This document shows, one piece after another, positions 10,975 through 23,083 of a stretch of DNA of 64,000 bases. Made by a program: the position numbers and the translations under genes. Origin of the DNA: Cyathus striatus (lineage: Eukaryota; Basidiomycota; Agaricomycetes; Agaricales; Nidulariaceae). The stretch lies in the NCBI GenBank assembly GCA_025738555.1, contig JAOVFP010000010.1, forward strand, positions 744,001-808,000, read 5' to 3'. Every line of letters begins with the position of its first letter. Positions within the stretch are counted from its first letter, which is position 1. Under the pieces are notes generated by a model. The model had not been told where the DNA came from, did not search any database, and was given only the letters and a program-made list of their open reading frames with translations.

Positions 10975-11342
10975 GGACAAATGCTCACCAAGGAAAATCC
11001 AACTGGACCGCATTAATCCTTGGTGCTATTCTGTTCATCGGGCGCATCTCGCTAGCTTATGATGCATTAAACAAGGAACAATTCAAGGTATGTGCTCTCT
11101 ATTACTATGATCCATCCTGTACTAACTAATGGCTCTAGATGCAAATAAGGATTATCAGACCTGAGATTTACACCATCATCAATATGCTTCCTGCAATCAT
11201 TTTGCAGTCGATGCTGCTATACGAAATATTCACGATGTCAAGCTCTATCGCCTTGGCTACCGTAATAGCCTTCAGTTGCTTCACTTTAGGCTTCGCATCG
11301 TTCGTAGCTGTTGGCGTAATGGGCAACATGGAGTCGGAGTAG
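10975..11342 (+). pseudogene. X/Y-family membrane gene, 3' two exons on plus strand
   Basis: Two exons of the X/Y membrane-protein family, here on the plus strand, opposite to all other copies. The first encodes HQGKSNWTALILGAILFIGR and ends NKEQFK before GTATGTG. The second (11139-11342) opens after CTCTAG with MQIRIIRPEIYTIIN and runs to a stop with no internal break. Splice signals and hydrophobic pattern match the intact relatives, with distinctly different residues, so this is an old paralogue and not a recent copy. Exon 1 is absent; the upstream flank is the terminal repeat of the element at 10404-10961. It is probably a truncated gene. Confidence 0.65.
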
Positions 11343-11511
11343 ATGCCACTTACAACCGTTACCACTAACATGGCTCGGCATGCAGCTGTATAGAATTGTA
11401 CCCTTACGTACAATAGCTGCTCCATTTTGTATACTTACTATGGCCCACCATCACGATATTAATACAAAATTATTATTCTTTAGTGAGAGGATGTGTAAAT
11501 GACACTAGATA

Positions 11512-12967
11512 CTGTGATCTTTATTATAATCTACTGTAATTACAGTAGGAATGTTATGTATACCTGACTGTAGTTACAGTGTATGTACTTACATAATTAA
11601 CAGTAAACTAGACATTACATCAACGCGTGTACCCAATAGATCTGGACGTGCCGCACAAATTGCTGCAATGAGCACCTGTACATACACCTACACACAGTAG
11701 AGCGCGCCCTCGAGGCTCGAGGCTTGTGTTCGAACTTCCCAACAGTTCTAAATAAGATCTGCGTAATTAGCTTCCACCCACATTATGAACCTTGGAGCGT
11801 TATTTGTACATTTAATATGTTTTCAATTTGTAGATATGGTTTCCAAAAATGTGAAATTTCTTTATTTTAGATATAACTTTGTTAATTGATTGCATTATGT
11901 CTGACAAGTAATAAATACAATACTAAATTTGTTTAATATTTTATTCCTATCTATAAAGGCGTATGCAATGTAGAAATATGGAGGGGCGGGGATGTAGCGG
12001 GAATAGGGCGGGGTTGTTGGACGGCAGGGCGGAATCCTCTCATCGGGGTCCGGGGATATCCAAGACAAGATTACCTTCGAAGTTCGAAGATATCAGTGAT
12101 AGAAGTCATCACGTGATATGTATCATCCATCGCTCTGGATGCCGTATCATACGGAGATTTGAGAAAAATGAAAACAATCAATTTACAGCCATTCTTTGAA
12201 TAAAATGTCCGATAAAATCAACAAATTGTATGATATTTGAGTTATAGAAAGGTAATAATGCGACCTGTAGGTGCTATAGGACTACTTTGAGTTTCGGTCT
12301 GACGAAACCTGAAAGTCTTATGAACAGATTGCTTTAATGCATGTGGAACTTCTGTAAAACAGATGCTGAGTACTTATCTAGGTAGCTCTCAAGTTAGTTT
12401 GATGCTCATAATAGTATATCTACTCATATTGTTTATTAATTGTAACCGCCGTAGTGTAGAATGTATCAATATACGTTGATACTATTGGTTTCATTTGTTC
12501 TTGACAGCAAAAAAATAAACATTCTTTTTGTTTAGAGACGCCGAAGCATTGATTCAGGATTATATTAGTACCAATTTAAATATAGTAGTACACTGTGCAT
12601 TTACACAGAGATGTGCTGATCTACAGAATATAGCGTTATCCGTTATTTCTAATTCTACCATATGTTTTTATTTCAGTTAAAGGAGAAAACCACACGAAGG
12701 TTTAAAGAAGCACTTAAAAATGTAATCAACCCCGACCCAGCAAATGAAACATATTTATTTGGGAAATATCACGCATTGGGCGGGAGAAGGCGCGATTAAT
12801 AATCTGTTGCTAATGATGTATATGCATCACCTTCTAGGAACACGTGTATCAGCATGCTTAGAAACGGTCTCATTATGCTTAATATAACAGGCTGCCACTG
12901 TAACTACAGTGATGTATACATAACCATTCCACTGTAATTGCAGTGAGATTATGCATAAAAATCACCG
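11512..12967. mobile_element. TA-flanked inverted-repeat element with internal palindromes in the TIRs
   Basis: Diverged TIRs of about 80 bp contain two palindromes each: CTACTGTAATTACAGTAG and CTGACTGTAGTTACAGTG on the left, and matching CACTGTAACTACAGTG and CACTGTAATTGCAGTG on the right. The element starts CTGTGATC and ends GATTTTTAT-complement/ATCACCG, flanked by TA on each side. The interior is about 1.3 kb, has a GC-rich patch at 11980-12060, and encodes no recognisable transposase. Confidence 0.65.
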
Positions 12968-13189
12968 TATGGCCTGTAAATGATAGTAATGAGGGAATGT
13001 GAATATTCTATTGTCCAACCTGACAGCAATTAGACTACACTCACACGGCGGGCTTTTGGCTATCCAGTTCTGGCTGTCCTTTAGCCTGTCGTTATAGCTG
13101 TCGTGTTCAGAGATCAGTCACGGCCGACTCACGGGTGTTACCATACGATTGAACTAGTTTGACTTATGAAATGCGGAGAAAACGCGGAA

Positions 13190-13430
13190 AAACCAATATT
13201 AATCAACCGAACTGCACGAAGGGGCGGTCTTCGCTGATGTGGAATGTACGACCGGCTTGAGCTGCATTCGGAATCCATTGGGTCATCACCTGAGTCGAAG
13301 CGGGAGACAACAAGGACAGGGAAGAGGGTAAAACATAAAGAGTAGAGGGAAAAGGAAGAGCGAAATAACATAGAAGAGGTATTGAAATTGGAGATTGAAG
13401 AGAAGAGCACAGTGTGAGACGTAAAACATT
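13190..13430 (-). pseudogene. DnaJ 3'-end fragment, unit B
   Basis: A remnant of the last exon of the DnaJ-TPR gene: the minus strand encodes VVSRFDSGDDPMDSE, matching ELRARFDAGDDPMDPA of the complete copies, followed by a degenerate Gly-rich tail. It is the same truncated fragment as at 33780-34130, and in the same position just 5' of gene Z, so the truncation predates the unit duplication. Confidence 0.7.
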
Positions 13431-13722
13431 AACAAATAATTGGAAAGGTAAGTAAACGTGCGTACCTCAGATCATTGTACCGCTCGTACGTGAATCTTAA
13501 TTATGCCTTGAAGATGAGAATAGTAGAGACGATGAGACAAGCGACTTGAAAGTAGAACAGCACTGAAGAACAAGCCGATCATTTTAACACTACCATCACA
13601 AATCATCAGTATTCACCTATATATGAAACAAAGATAGATAAAAATGAAAATGACAAGACGGTGGAATAAACCACAGGGGTTTATAAAGTGTTAACGTCCT
13701 ATTGTGGATACTGCACTGAGAC

Positions 13723-14886
13723 CAGGGGGCTGTCTTCCGAGCAAAACGCGAAAGTGACCCATCCTGGGATGTCGTGGGAAGTGGCTGTGGTGCCTATATC
13801 ATGTGACTCAACGCGACTGGACGCACGCGCATTGTCCAGTTATTGCAGTTAGCAACACTTTCCAGTTGCTTTCCCGATATTACTTATACACTCAATATAG
13901 CTGCACAAAATCTTATTCATACTAAGTTTCATACTATATAATATATCTATTTTTTTCTTCTGCTTATTTCTTCTAATAGGACTTTAATATGCTTGCAAAT
14001 ATTTCGTTCTTCAATTAAGTGCCAGTCTCCAAATAATTTTTATGAAAACAGTGTCTAATGAAGGCTGAAGCACTGTTCCTTAGTCCATTTTAATCTTTTT
14101 GTAAAGGTAGCTTTATCCTAAATGCCTATCTGTTTCTCTATCTCTTTTTAGTACTATACTAGTACACATGTAAAAGGTATGGAGTCTACAAGACTTCGGA
14201 ATTTTAAAAGTAATCCATTAACTCAGCGAGTTACACGCATACAATGTATATGGCCAGTTGCTCATACCTGACCTTTAAACTTAGTTAAACAGCGCATAAA
14301 GCAAACAGGCCAGATGGAACCGTAGTTGTGACACAGGTGTCGCAAGCATAACAATAATTCGAGTGCTAACTGGTAGCCCCTTGTAACAAAAGAGCCTTTG
14401 ACAAAAATTGATCGTCTCTCCCGCTATTTCAACCCTGACCAAACAAACTTGCATCAAATAGTTTTACTAGTTCACAGTAACCTATGATTTCACCTTTTTG
14501 TAACTGTAAAGCATTTTATAACTGTATAAGCTGTACAAATAATAAAACCTGTAGGGAAATGACATCTATTTCACTAGATATATGGTTCTCTACTTCGGAA
14601 CACATTCTAAATTGTTACATTTAAATTCTGATATGAACAGCAAAAATAAATCGTCTAAAAAAGAGGAGTCTTGAATTTTCTTACCTTCAAAACTTAACAG
14701 ATTGCAATACTGCATCCTTTATGAAATTACGAGGCTCGATGCGGCGACTGGCATTGATGTGTGCAGAGCCATGTCAAGTCGCTTCCGGCTACCGGTTACA
14801 ATAAGCTTCCAAGCGGAACCACAGCCACTTCCCACGACAACCCAGGATGGGTCACTTTCGCGATTTGCTCGGAAGACAGCCCCCTG
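13723..14886. mobile_element. Non-autonomous hAT-like element with 8-bp target duplication
   Basis: TIRs of about 65 bp begin CAGGGGGCTGTCTTCCGAGC and end with the complement. They are bracketed by the direct repeat ACTGAGAC at 13715-13722 and 14887-14894. CAGGG termini and an 8-bp duplication fit the hAT superfamily. Copy C of gene Z (about 34380) shows the unoccupied site. No transposase is visible in the 1164 bp. Confidence 0.92.
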
Positions 14887-15241
14887 ACTGAGACCTAACA
14901 CGCCACATATTGGCCATCGGTTGCGCCTAGGATACTGTCCCAAGCCATAACCATGCACAGGAGCAAGATCATGCACATACAACCATTCACTAGTCGCATA
15001 ACGTATCCCAGGGAGTAGTTTCCAGATAATTGTATGACCATAGAACTTCGCTGGACATCATAGAGAACAGAAGTCAACGACCCTTTACGAAACCATTGCA
15101 GTGACGTGCACCCACCCGGAGCGTGTCTTGGTGTACCATCATCAAACGATACCAACCAACGAACCATATCCTAAGTGGTCGCACATACACCCATCATTCT
15201 CAACCCCAGCACATATTCCAATACAATTATCCACCTTTGTA

Positions 15242-16366
15242 TGTCACAAAAACCTAGTTTACCACCCAACACATTACAGTACATTTTAATGCCTCAAGGC
15301 ATTTCCTGCCCCCCAAGAGAACGAAATCTTAAATGGCATTGAGGTACTTGTGGTGAGCCCCATAATGCACTTTAACAAATTTGATAACTTGTAAAGCCCA
15401 GTGCTGAGTCTTACAATGAAGTCGATGTCATTCAATGACCTTTAAGCTTGTATAAGAACGTTCCAAAAAGGTAAAAGTAAATGTTCAAACAACTTTCCAT
15501 CATATGCGAAATTTTTCAGTGAGTATTAAATAGACAATCACATTTTATTCATCCTATATACATACAGTACAACTAATACTACCGTCTACTTAGGGAGATA
15601 AGTGATACATATTAATTAGTACACACATCGCACTAAGAATAGTACTTACCGGATCATATCGTGCTTACCTTTAAACTATGTAACTTACCTACAGGCTATA
15701 CTAGTTCTTCAGTCAAGTCACGAAGACTTAACGTGCAAATGCCCTTGATAGAGTTGCTCTTTTATACGTCTTAGGTAGGTGCTTTAGTCAGCACTCAACC
15801 GGATCTTGCATAATCTCGGCTCTACGTTCCGGGCTGTGTCCTGTTAGGCTTAGTCAAGGCTTAGTTGCTCTAGGCTTGTCCATAATTCTATCTAATTTTA
15901 CTCGCCGCCGCTTCACAATTTTAATCTGTGTCACAAACCTTATAAAATGTAACCATCACAGTGAGTAATAGGATCATATTTCGGCATTCATAGAAAATTA
16001 TTTTCATTCTGGCCAATGGTAATGTAGACAAGCAAACCGACATGGCAACACCACCAACACACCAAAGGCAACCCCACAGCCAACAAACACACCATTGCAA
16101 CACATATACACTAGGCATGTTGCGATGGAATGTAGGGGTGGGATAATATTTCTTTTACCTTGGAATTGTGCCTGAATCGTAGAGATACCTTAAGATCTCT
16201 TGTATAGTACCAGTGGCACTATAATACACTATAGGACAGCCCATACCTTACAATGAATTGCGGTATCATTGTAATGTTTTCAGTACTATCTTACAATTAT
16301 CTTACAGTGCACTATTGCGAGAGTAAAGGCTTAATGCCTTCCAAGATAGATTGGACTTTCGTGACA
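15242..16366. mobile_element. Probable TA-flanked short-TIR element
   Basis: Comparison with copy C of gene Z defines an insert here. Its ends share only TGTCAC(A/G)AAA as inverted repeat, and TA is found on both sides (15240-15241 and 16367-16368). The interior has no recognised coding sequence. Superfamily is tentative. Confidence 0.5.
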
Positions 16367-17465
16367 TAACCTGCTGGGTGTCAATCGGCAAGTCACCAGC
16401 CCCTCTCATCCACTCGTAGACACCAGACTCAGCACAGGCCTAATGACAAGGATTAAAAAGAATGGAAGAACGTACCTGTTAACCGACCCGGTAGAAACTG
16501 TGAGTCCTTTCGCATCCACTGACGAGGTTCACCATTGGATCGAGAACGAAATGTAGTTAGAGAAATGGAGTGTAGAAGCCGATATCTACCTATCCTCCTC
16601 CTTGGAACCACGAAACCCAAAAAAGATAGATGAGCTCACCAAGAAAAACCACGAGTTTAGTGAAATTACATGCCCATGTACTCATACCAACTCAAGCACT
16701 GTGAACAAACTGAGTGGGACCATATCAACCCCGGGCACGGACAATCGGAGGTACGCCTTCCGGCTCTTGAACCCGTTGTGCCACTCGTACCTTACCTTGA
16801 ATAGTCGGATCTCGAGGTAGACCTCGAGGATGTGCTTAGAGAAAGTCACATTGTTCGCAGAACAGTTCTCAGCGATGCTAAGCTCGGGACTTGCCGGGAC
16901 ATTGCTGCCACGCGCACGGGTGTCGATTCCGAGCCGAGATATCCTCAGCTTACTTTAATACTTATCTTCAGCCATCCTCGTCGTCTCACGTCAGTCTTGT
17001 ACCCTTCCTAGTAGTGACCATGCCCAAATGGTTAGAAAAACCTTATATCTAAACATGTTTCGAACTCTTTCTGAGCCTCAACCATCCTTGCCATCGCCTA
17101 CGTACTTATAACTACTGTGTATTGTACTCTTGCTAGCTATGATAATACTATAGTGTATCAAAAAACCGTCATTATAGCTAATAACAAGCTAATAACTCAG
17201 CATACAGTCTGCATCCAGTACTAAAGTAAACTTTATATCATATAATGATTAAGCGCTAAATCTTAAGCACCTAAGCTAAAGTAATACTTGAATTATATGG
17301 GTTATTCACGATATTATTAGATCACAGGCCTGAGTGCTAAAATCCTCTTTACATGCACTGCGGGGGCGGAGAACTATGTAAGAAAGAGATTCAAAAATAG
17401 GCAAATCCAATAATAGACAGAAAGGTGAAGTAATAATGAGAACAGAAAATTCCATAGACACTTAT

Positions 17466-18222
17466 TTAATTCTCTCCAACCGTCATCCCAGCAGCAACAA
17501 TAGGTACTGGCATTAACTCTTCACCCATGACTAGTGACTCCTGCAGCAACAAGCGACGCCAATCCCAAAACGATACAACTGAATGAAATAATGACAGAGA
17601 CTACAATAGAGCTGGACATGGTGAAAATCTCATATATGAGCATCAGTTGCAAGATAACTCCCGGCAGTACATTGATCAGCGTGTAGATATGGGGTCCGAT
17701 AATTTTTACTTGCACCTGCGATGATTATTAAATCATATAATGAGGTAACGAAGTAGTAGTACATACCTTAAATTTTTCATCATTTATTTTGTCATATGAC
17801 ATTGATATGCGACCGGTGAAGAGGATGGCTCCAAGGTAGACAGTGGCAGAATTGGTTCTGTTCTGGTGGACATTAACTCTGCAGAATATTGCCTTAGTAC
17901 TTTTATTTGCTATTGGAAATGTCATACGTGAATAATGCGCAGAACTAAAACAATGTGAGGGAGGTCAGGTCAGAATTGTTAAGAGTTGTGCAACGACGAC
18001 GCCTACAATCATCAGGCACATGGCGCGCTGAGCACTAAACTTTTTAACGAGTGCTTTGACTTGGGACAAGTCTTCGGTAGCTCTCCTAACGTCGTTTAAC
18101 GGCGTTATAAAGGTGAGGACGAATCTCAGAATGTATAGACAGTTGTACATGGGGGGTTGGGGTGTGGGCGGAAAGGCATTCCGCCATGGTACAAACATTT
18201 GAAGTGCCCTAATGCTGCCCAA
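17466..18222 (-). pseudogene. Membrane gene Y, copy B (frameshifted 3' end)
   Basis: Same three-exon structure as Y-A. Exon 1 starts at an ATG at 18222 (MGSIRALQMFVPWRNAF). Exon 2 encodes AIFCRVNVHQNRTNSATVYL and YDKINDEKFK. Exon 3 opens VQVKIIGPHIYTLINVLPG. Near 17525-17545 several inserted bases relative to Y-A change the frame, so the protein would end GVTSHG about 20 residues early. The original stop at 17466-17468 is preserved out of frame. The hydrophobic core is otherwise intact, so a truncated product is conceivable. Confidence 0.65.
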
Positions 18223-18669
18223 ATTTACCCAAGTGTGCTATTGAATCTGATGGGACCAGTGACCGTTGTCGATACGTGTTGTCCCTGGTATTAATCAAGG
18301 TTTAGTTCACCAGGCCTGATTCGGTGCTTCTTTAGAAAATTTCCGGGAAGAGAAATTCGCCCAGGCGGAATCTCACCTAGTCTCGCTTGCCACCCTCTCC
18401 CACTTAGGCCATGTCCTAAAAAGGACTTCCTATCGTGAGAGCCTGGGTTCCTTCCAACGAAGAAAAGGGGGGGTTGAACTTCAGTCGACTCGGTCATCTT
18501 TTCTCGCTTATGTAAAGGTGCCTATTAATGTCGATGTAAGTAGTACATGCATATGACTTGTTACATGTTACACTGGCAACTAATATCATGTAACCTGCCC
18601 TCCTTCATGTGCCAACAATAATCAGTTTTCTTAATTCGTTGCAAATAAAACACTGCTATTGTACTACTA

Positions 18670-20158
18670 CAGTTTGCGACAGGCAAACCCCGCCAATTTT
18701 ATTATGATAGGAAAATGAATTTTTTAGGGAAAACTAATTACAGATTCAGATTCAGAAAGTCAAAATACATACAAAAACGATGTTTTTGAGAAATTCCCAC
18801 GAGAAAATGGGTGTGCCAATTTTTTTGACAAAAAAATCAACATGTTACTAGGGTAATGCACGGGTCAGGCCAACTCTGAAGGCCTTATAGGTCCCACGGG
18901 ACCCGAAACCAGTGTATATTGGGTGCATAACAGTATACCTTTTCCTAATTTTAAGTGCAAAATTTTATTGCATGCACATTATGTAGTTATACAAGAACAG
19001 AAAGTGATACAAGAGTGATATATTACACATATGTTTTACATTGTAGAGCAGGTGTTTTGCCTGCACTACAAAAATCGATATATTATGATTCCAATTATGT
19101 AATCAAGTGATGCGCGCATCGACACGTTCGTTTGAGCTGTTTACGCTTTCTCTCACTTTCTCCCTTCAACGCCGACACTCCTGTATCGCCCTCAATGCTG
19201 CAATTACTCAACAGGACTCAAGATCGTCAGTATCCTGCTTTACCCAGTCCCAATAAATACTGCAATTAGCATTACCAAAGGCCGTGTCATTGCTCAAGTC
19301 TCCCTCCCCTAGTCTTTTTCTTCATAATTTTCTTTCAATTCATCGATATGCTCTATGTTTCAAACCTTTCCTTTTTCTTCCAATAAATATACTATGTATC
19401 TACTTCCTCTCAATCAAGTGAAATTGGTCTCCCTTTCTCGACACCTTAGAACACCCAAGGTTGAACAGATGTTCACCGACTTGCTAATTAATTTCTTTGT
19501 TTAGGCCTCAACACATTCTTTACCTCTACAACATAATATTTGAAACAGTTCTGCATTGTTCAGAAGTTCTCTACATATCTTTCTTTGTATCAGTCATCTC
19601 TACTGGATTCAATTCACAATGATATTTTGGCAGAAGCTTAAAAAGATGTTCTTCATTGGTGATTAATACTTAATTAGTTATAGCTTGTGGTTTAGATACC
19701 CTAGTGATCACATTTTTAGTATTTGTACTGGGCTCTAAGCAGTAGTGGGGATAGTTCTGATTGCTGAAAATCAGTTTTTGGCGAATTATTGCAAAGTCAG
19801 CTGGTATTTCAGCTCTTTTCTTGGGTAAATCCTTGGTCATAGTGTTCAGAAAGACGATTTTTGGCACCAAATTAGGCGGTTCAGGGACTGATATTTTTAC
19901 GGGATCATATCGCTATTGATGTAAGGATGCCAAAAACACATTTTTCATGAATTTTACTATTTTTTATGGCAGAGTGCCAAATTTTTGGGTCAAAAAATGA
20001 AAAAATCGGAAATTGAAAAATCGGCTCGTGGAATCTTAATTAATACATCGTAACTACGCTATTCCGACGGTTTTCGGAGTCTAAAACTTATTTGTCGCTG
20101 CTGAAAAAATCGCTCAAGTTCACTCAAAAAATTAGCGGGGTTTGCCTGTCGCAAACTG
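18670..20158. mobile_element. Tc1/mariner-like element, nested host of a solo LTR
   Basis: TIRs of about 30 bp start CAGTTTGCGACAGGCAAACC, flanked by TA (18668-18669 and 20159-20160). The ends are close relatives of those at 762-2056, and the same subterminal CCAAATTTTTT blocks are present, so both belong to one family. A 489-bp solo LTR sits inside, leaving about 1.0 kb of element. No intact transposase; the short minus-strand frame at 19670-19870 has no recognisable motif. Confidence 0.85.
19042..19530 (+). mobile_element. Solo LTR, family L1 (TGTAGAGCAGG)
   Basis: Begins TGTAGAGCAGG with a hairpin (GCAGGTGTTTTGCCTGC) and ends CTCTACA, with the 4-bp duplication ACAT at 19038-19041 and 19531-19534. 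TG..CA ends with a 4-bp duplication indicate an LTR left by recombination. Other members are at 20773, 44326, 47670 and 59629 (minus). Confidence 0.8.
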
Positions 20159-20772
20159 TACCTTATACTAGTGGGTCTATCAATGTACTAATCAAGTCTA
20201 CAATAGTGTCGTGAGGTAATGTTTGTACATAGATTTGCATGGTCATAATGAGCTGGAGCGGACATATGATACTCAATTGTCTGGTTACCTCACCCAAGAC
20301 GATACAATGAAACGGAAGACAACGATAATACAATTGTAGATGATGTATTAATTTGGTCAGTGCTAATTCAGCGTTATCATCAACTACTATATAAGCGTTA
20401 CTTATAAGTTCAGCACCAAGATTTCGAACATGAAATATCAGACTTTTTACAGATTTTTATTGACCGAATTTGCACTATTTATTCTTTTAAACTAGTTATA
20501 CTTTTAACAAGATCTAATAGTACTTGATTAGCTGCAAGAATAGTGCTTTTTAATGTTAAGCAATTTCTGAGACATTTTTTGAAGGTGCTGTGAGGGTATT
20601 ATATCATGTATTACTAATCTGGTGCATGGAAATTGAGGTGCATTGATTTTATCTCGAGGCGCCTCGATGTCAATTAGCCGAGACCTTGGATAATATCAAA
20701 ATCACCTCACAGCAACACTAATCTCACCGAATCAGGCCTGGCGAACTAAGCCTTGATTAATTCCAGGGACAA

Positions 20773-21903
20773 TGTAGAGCAGGCAAAATGCCTGTGATGC
20801 GATTCAGGAATTATCCGACATACTGTACTATTACGACCGATTGTTCAGTGACGCATAACGGTACCTGTGTGAACTGAACAATTTTTTGATTTGTGACGCA
20901 TCACAAGCTAGTTTGAACAAAGGTTCAGCTGAAATAAAATAAGCCTATTTTTTCAAAATTTCTCGAACAGTTCAAGGTGACAGTACATGTAAATTATGTG
21001 AAATAAGTACTCTAATGCTCTTCCCACGATTTAGACAAATACATTGTATTTTTATATTTTTTTCTCTCACCATGCCTCAAAGTCGGAGTTGCATCTGTTA
21101 GTGTGTCTTAAGCTACTTTATTGAATGCTATGGTATTTAAATGTTAATTCCATTGCTTGGACCACCATCAAGGCTTTCTAAATAAGTTATTATGAGACAA
21201 TACATCGTTGTTCTTCTCCTTGGGCTACTTATGTATAATGCATTGTCCCATTGTCCCAGTACTTCAGTGTGCCCTTATATCTTTGAACAAATTTGGCTAA
21301 TGTCATGCACCAAATCTAAGTATGAACTGAACAATGAACTAAACTTCAGTGTCACGCTAAAAAATCACGAACATTCGGTCGTAATGGTACAGTATCAAGA
21401 CGTTCCAAATACGATTACGTAATCACGCATCACACATCATTGATGTGTTCGTACGCATTCCGCTCGCACTTTCTGTTCAATCACCATTCCCGCTCGCTCG
21501 TTTCAATCTTTCCTCAAAATATACTTCTTTGTACACCGTCCTGACCATACATATCCCCTGTGACACTCTGAGTTCTCATAATAGCTTTGACATCGGCACT
21601 GACACCAGACCCTGATGTTTGGAAAACTTGTCTCCTCGCAAACTTCAACTCATTGGACTTTTTTACTGAGTTTTCTATTCATTTCTAATGTTTCACACTT
21701 TTCCTTTTACATCTTTCATCCAATATAATTAGTCTTACTTATTTTAGATTATTAGTTTTCTAGTATTTAAACACCTGTAGTTATTCTACAAAAATCTAAT
21801 CAATTTTCCTTCACCTTAGAACACCCCAGATTGGATGGACATCTCGATCGACTCGTTTATTATTCTTTGTTTAGGTACACCCAACCGACTTACCACTTCT
21901 TCA
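20773..21903 (+). mobile_element. Solo LTR, family L1, with a nested MITE
   Basis: Starts TGTAGAGCAGGC and ends CTTCTTCA, flanked by ACAA (20769-20772 and 21904-21907). The mirror arm at 18260-18300 shows the uninterrupted site. A 570-bp TA-flanked element is nested within it. Confidence 0.8.
20823..21392. mobile_element. TA-flanked MITE (CTGTAC ends) nested in a solo LTR
   Basis: TIRs CTGTACTATTACGACCGA and complement (one mismatch), with TA at 20821-20822 and 21393-21394. The CTGTACTA ends are shared with the 387-bp element at 22499, suggesting one mobilising transposase. The open frame near the right end is not convincing. Confidence 0.75.
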
Positions 21904-21960
21904 ACAACAAGTATTGACAACAGTCACTGGTCCCATCAGACTCAATAGCAAACCTGGGTA

Positions 21961-22497
21961 AACTCGAGGGATGCATTTTCGCCCCCACCACCCCCCATGT
22001 ACAACCATCTATACATTCTGAGATTCGTTCTCAGCTCTACAATGCTGTTCAATGATGTTAGGAGAGTTATCAAAGACTTGTCCCAAGTCAAAGCACTCGT
22101 TAAAAAGTTTAGTGTACAAAATCTGCGGATAGGTATCAAACCTATATGGGCACTTTTAGGGGTCCTTTCATAGCTCAGTTGCACTGTAAATAACAAAACC
22201 GGGCACACAGTGCATACAAAGAGCATTTAGCATTACTAATCCAATAATAATACTTATCGTTATCTGATTCTTCATGACATGATTCAGGTGACAAGAACTT
22301 GTAGTGTTGTCGCCAACCAAGTTGGACTAGACCGAACTACATTTTTGTCTTGAGTTCATTGGAGCGGACTGGACATGAGCCAACTGCATTGATGTCGGTC
22401 TCAATGGTGGTATGTGGTTGTGCCTAATAAGAGAGAGAGTACATAGGAAATTGAAGGACCCATGTAGTGACAACACTGTGCTGCTTGAATATGCACT
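21961..22497 (+). other. Remnant of Y exon 1 plus unit spacer, unit B
   Basis: Plus-strand homology to exon 1 of gene Y (MYNHLYILRF-like codons near 22000-22040) passes into the spacer also found at 6801-7200 and 59200-59628. The coding part is cut off before the end of the exon-1 helix, so it is a duplication relic. Confidence 0.6.
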
Positions 22498-22498
22498 A

Positions 22499-22885
22499 CT
22501 GTACTAATCAAAATACTTCGGCAGTCACACGTCACACAGCTACCTGACGTGCCGAAATTTGGTACTTGTCACGCGTCATAACTGCAACTGACGGAAGGTC
22601 TGAGAGGTCATGAATAAAAATTTCGCTGAAGAAGGCTCGAACTAATGATTTTTTCAATTTTTCTTCGCAAATTTGGCCCTTTACAGTGTTTAAATACAAC
22701 TTACCATTAGACCACAACATCCTATCAATTAATTACACTTAAAAGCTATATATTTTGGGCTCTTCTACTCATGAAGATGCCGAATTTCTTAAATTGTCAC
22801 GCAATATTTTCATCCTGACGAAGTGGTTCCGCGGTTGGACCTATCACGCACATATAAGGGTGCCGAAGTATTTTGATTAGTACAG
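22499..22885. mobile_element. 387-bp TA-flanked MITE
   Basis: Perfect TIRs of about 26 bp begin CTGTACTAATCAAAATACTT, flanked by TA (22497-22498 and 22886-22887). Units A and D show the empty site in the spacer (TTAATGAA context). Tc1/mariner-type non-autonomous element. Confidence 0.88.
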
Positions 22886-23083
22886 TATTAATGAAACTAG
22901 TGCAAATTGCTTACAAAACTCAGACCATATCGTTTGAGAGAACTGTGCAAAAGGGTGGTCTCCAGCGCCACCTGGGAATGGACCGCCAGTTTGGGCGGAG
23001 GGGTCCATTGGGTCGTTGCCTGTGTTGAAGTGGGCACAGAGTTCTGTTGAAGAGGGTTAGTTAGTATGTGATGGGTGGTATTG

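Larger units (their letters stand above)
13470..17000 (-). pseudogene. Unidentified gene Z, copy B, with two transposon insertions
   Basis: Second copy of gene Z. Pieces at 13480-13714, 14895-15240 and 16369-17000 align with 34140-35500 of copy C. Recognisable exon peptides on the minus strand include MVIQLSGNYSLGYVMRLVNG (near 15000) and the block near 16490-16540. The gene is broken by a hAT element (13723-14886) and a TA-flanked element (15242-16366). Function unknown; hydrophobic stretches suggest a membrane protein. Not expected to be functional. Confidence 0.5.
18180..21960. repeat. Inverted duplication of the Y 5' flank, unit B, opened by insertions
   Basis: The segment 18210-18332 (around CTGATGGGACCAGTGACC and CCAGGCCTGATTCGGTG) reappears in reverse complement at 20729-20772 and 21904-21960, followed by a plus-strand remnant of exon 1 (21990-22130). 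This corresponds to the compact palindrome of unit A. Here its centre and right arm are spread apart by the elements at 18670-20158 and 20773-21903. The stretches 18333-18669 and 20159-20728 contain no recognised gene. Confidence 0.75.

Noticed and set aside
11963..12199. 78-codon plus-strand frame in a GC-rich patch
   Set aside because: No recognisable motif; lies in the interior of a decayed TIR element.
21192..21422. 76-codon frame with a signal-peptide-like start (MRQYIVVLLLGLLMYNAL)
   Set aside because: Its end is made by the TIR of a 570-bp MITE and flanking LTR; no independent support for a gene.
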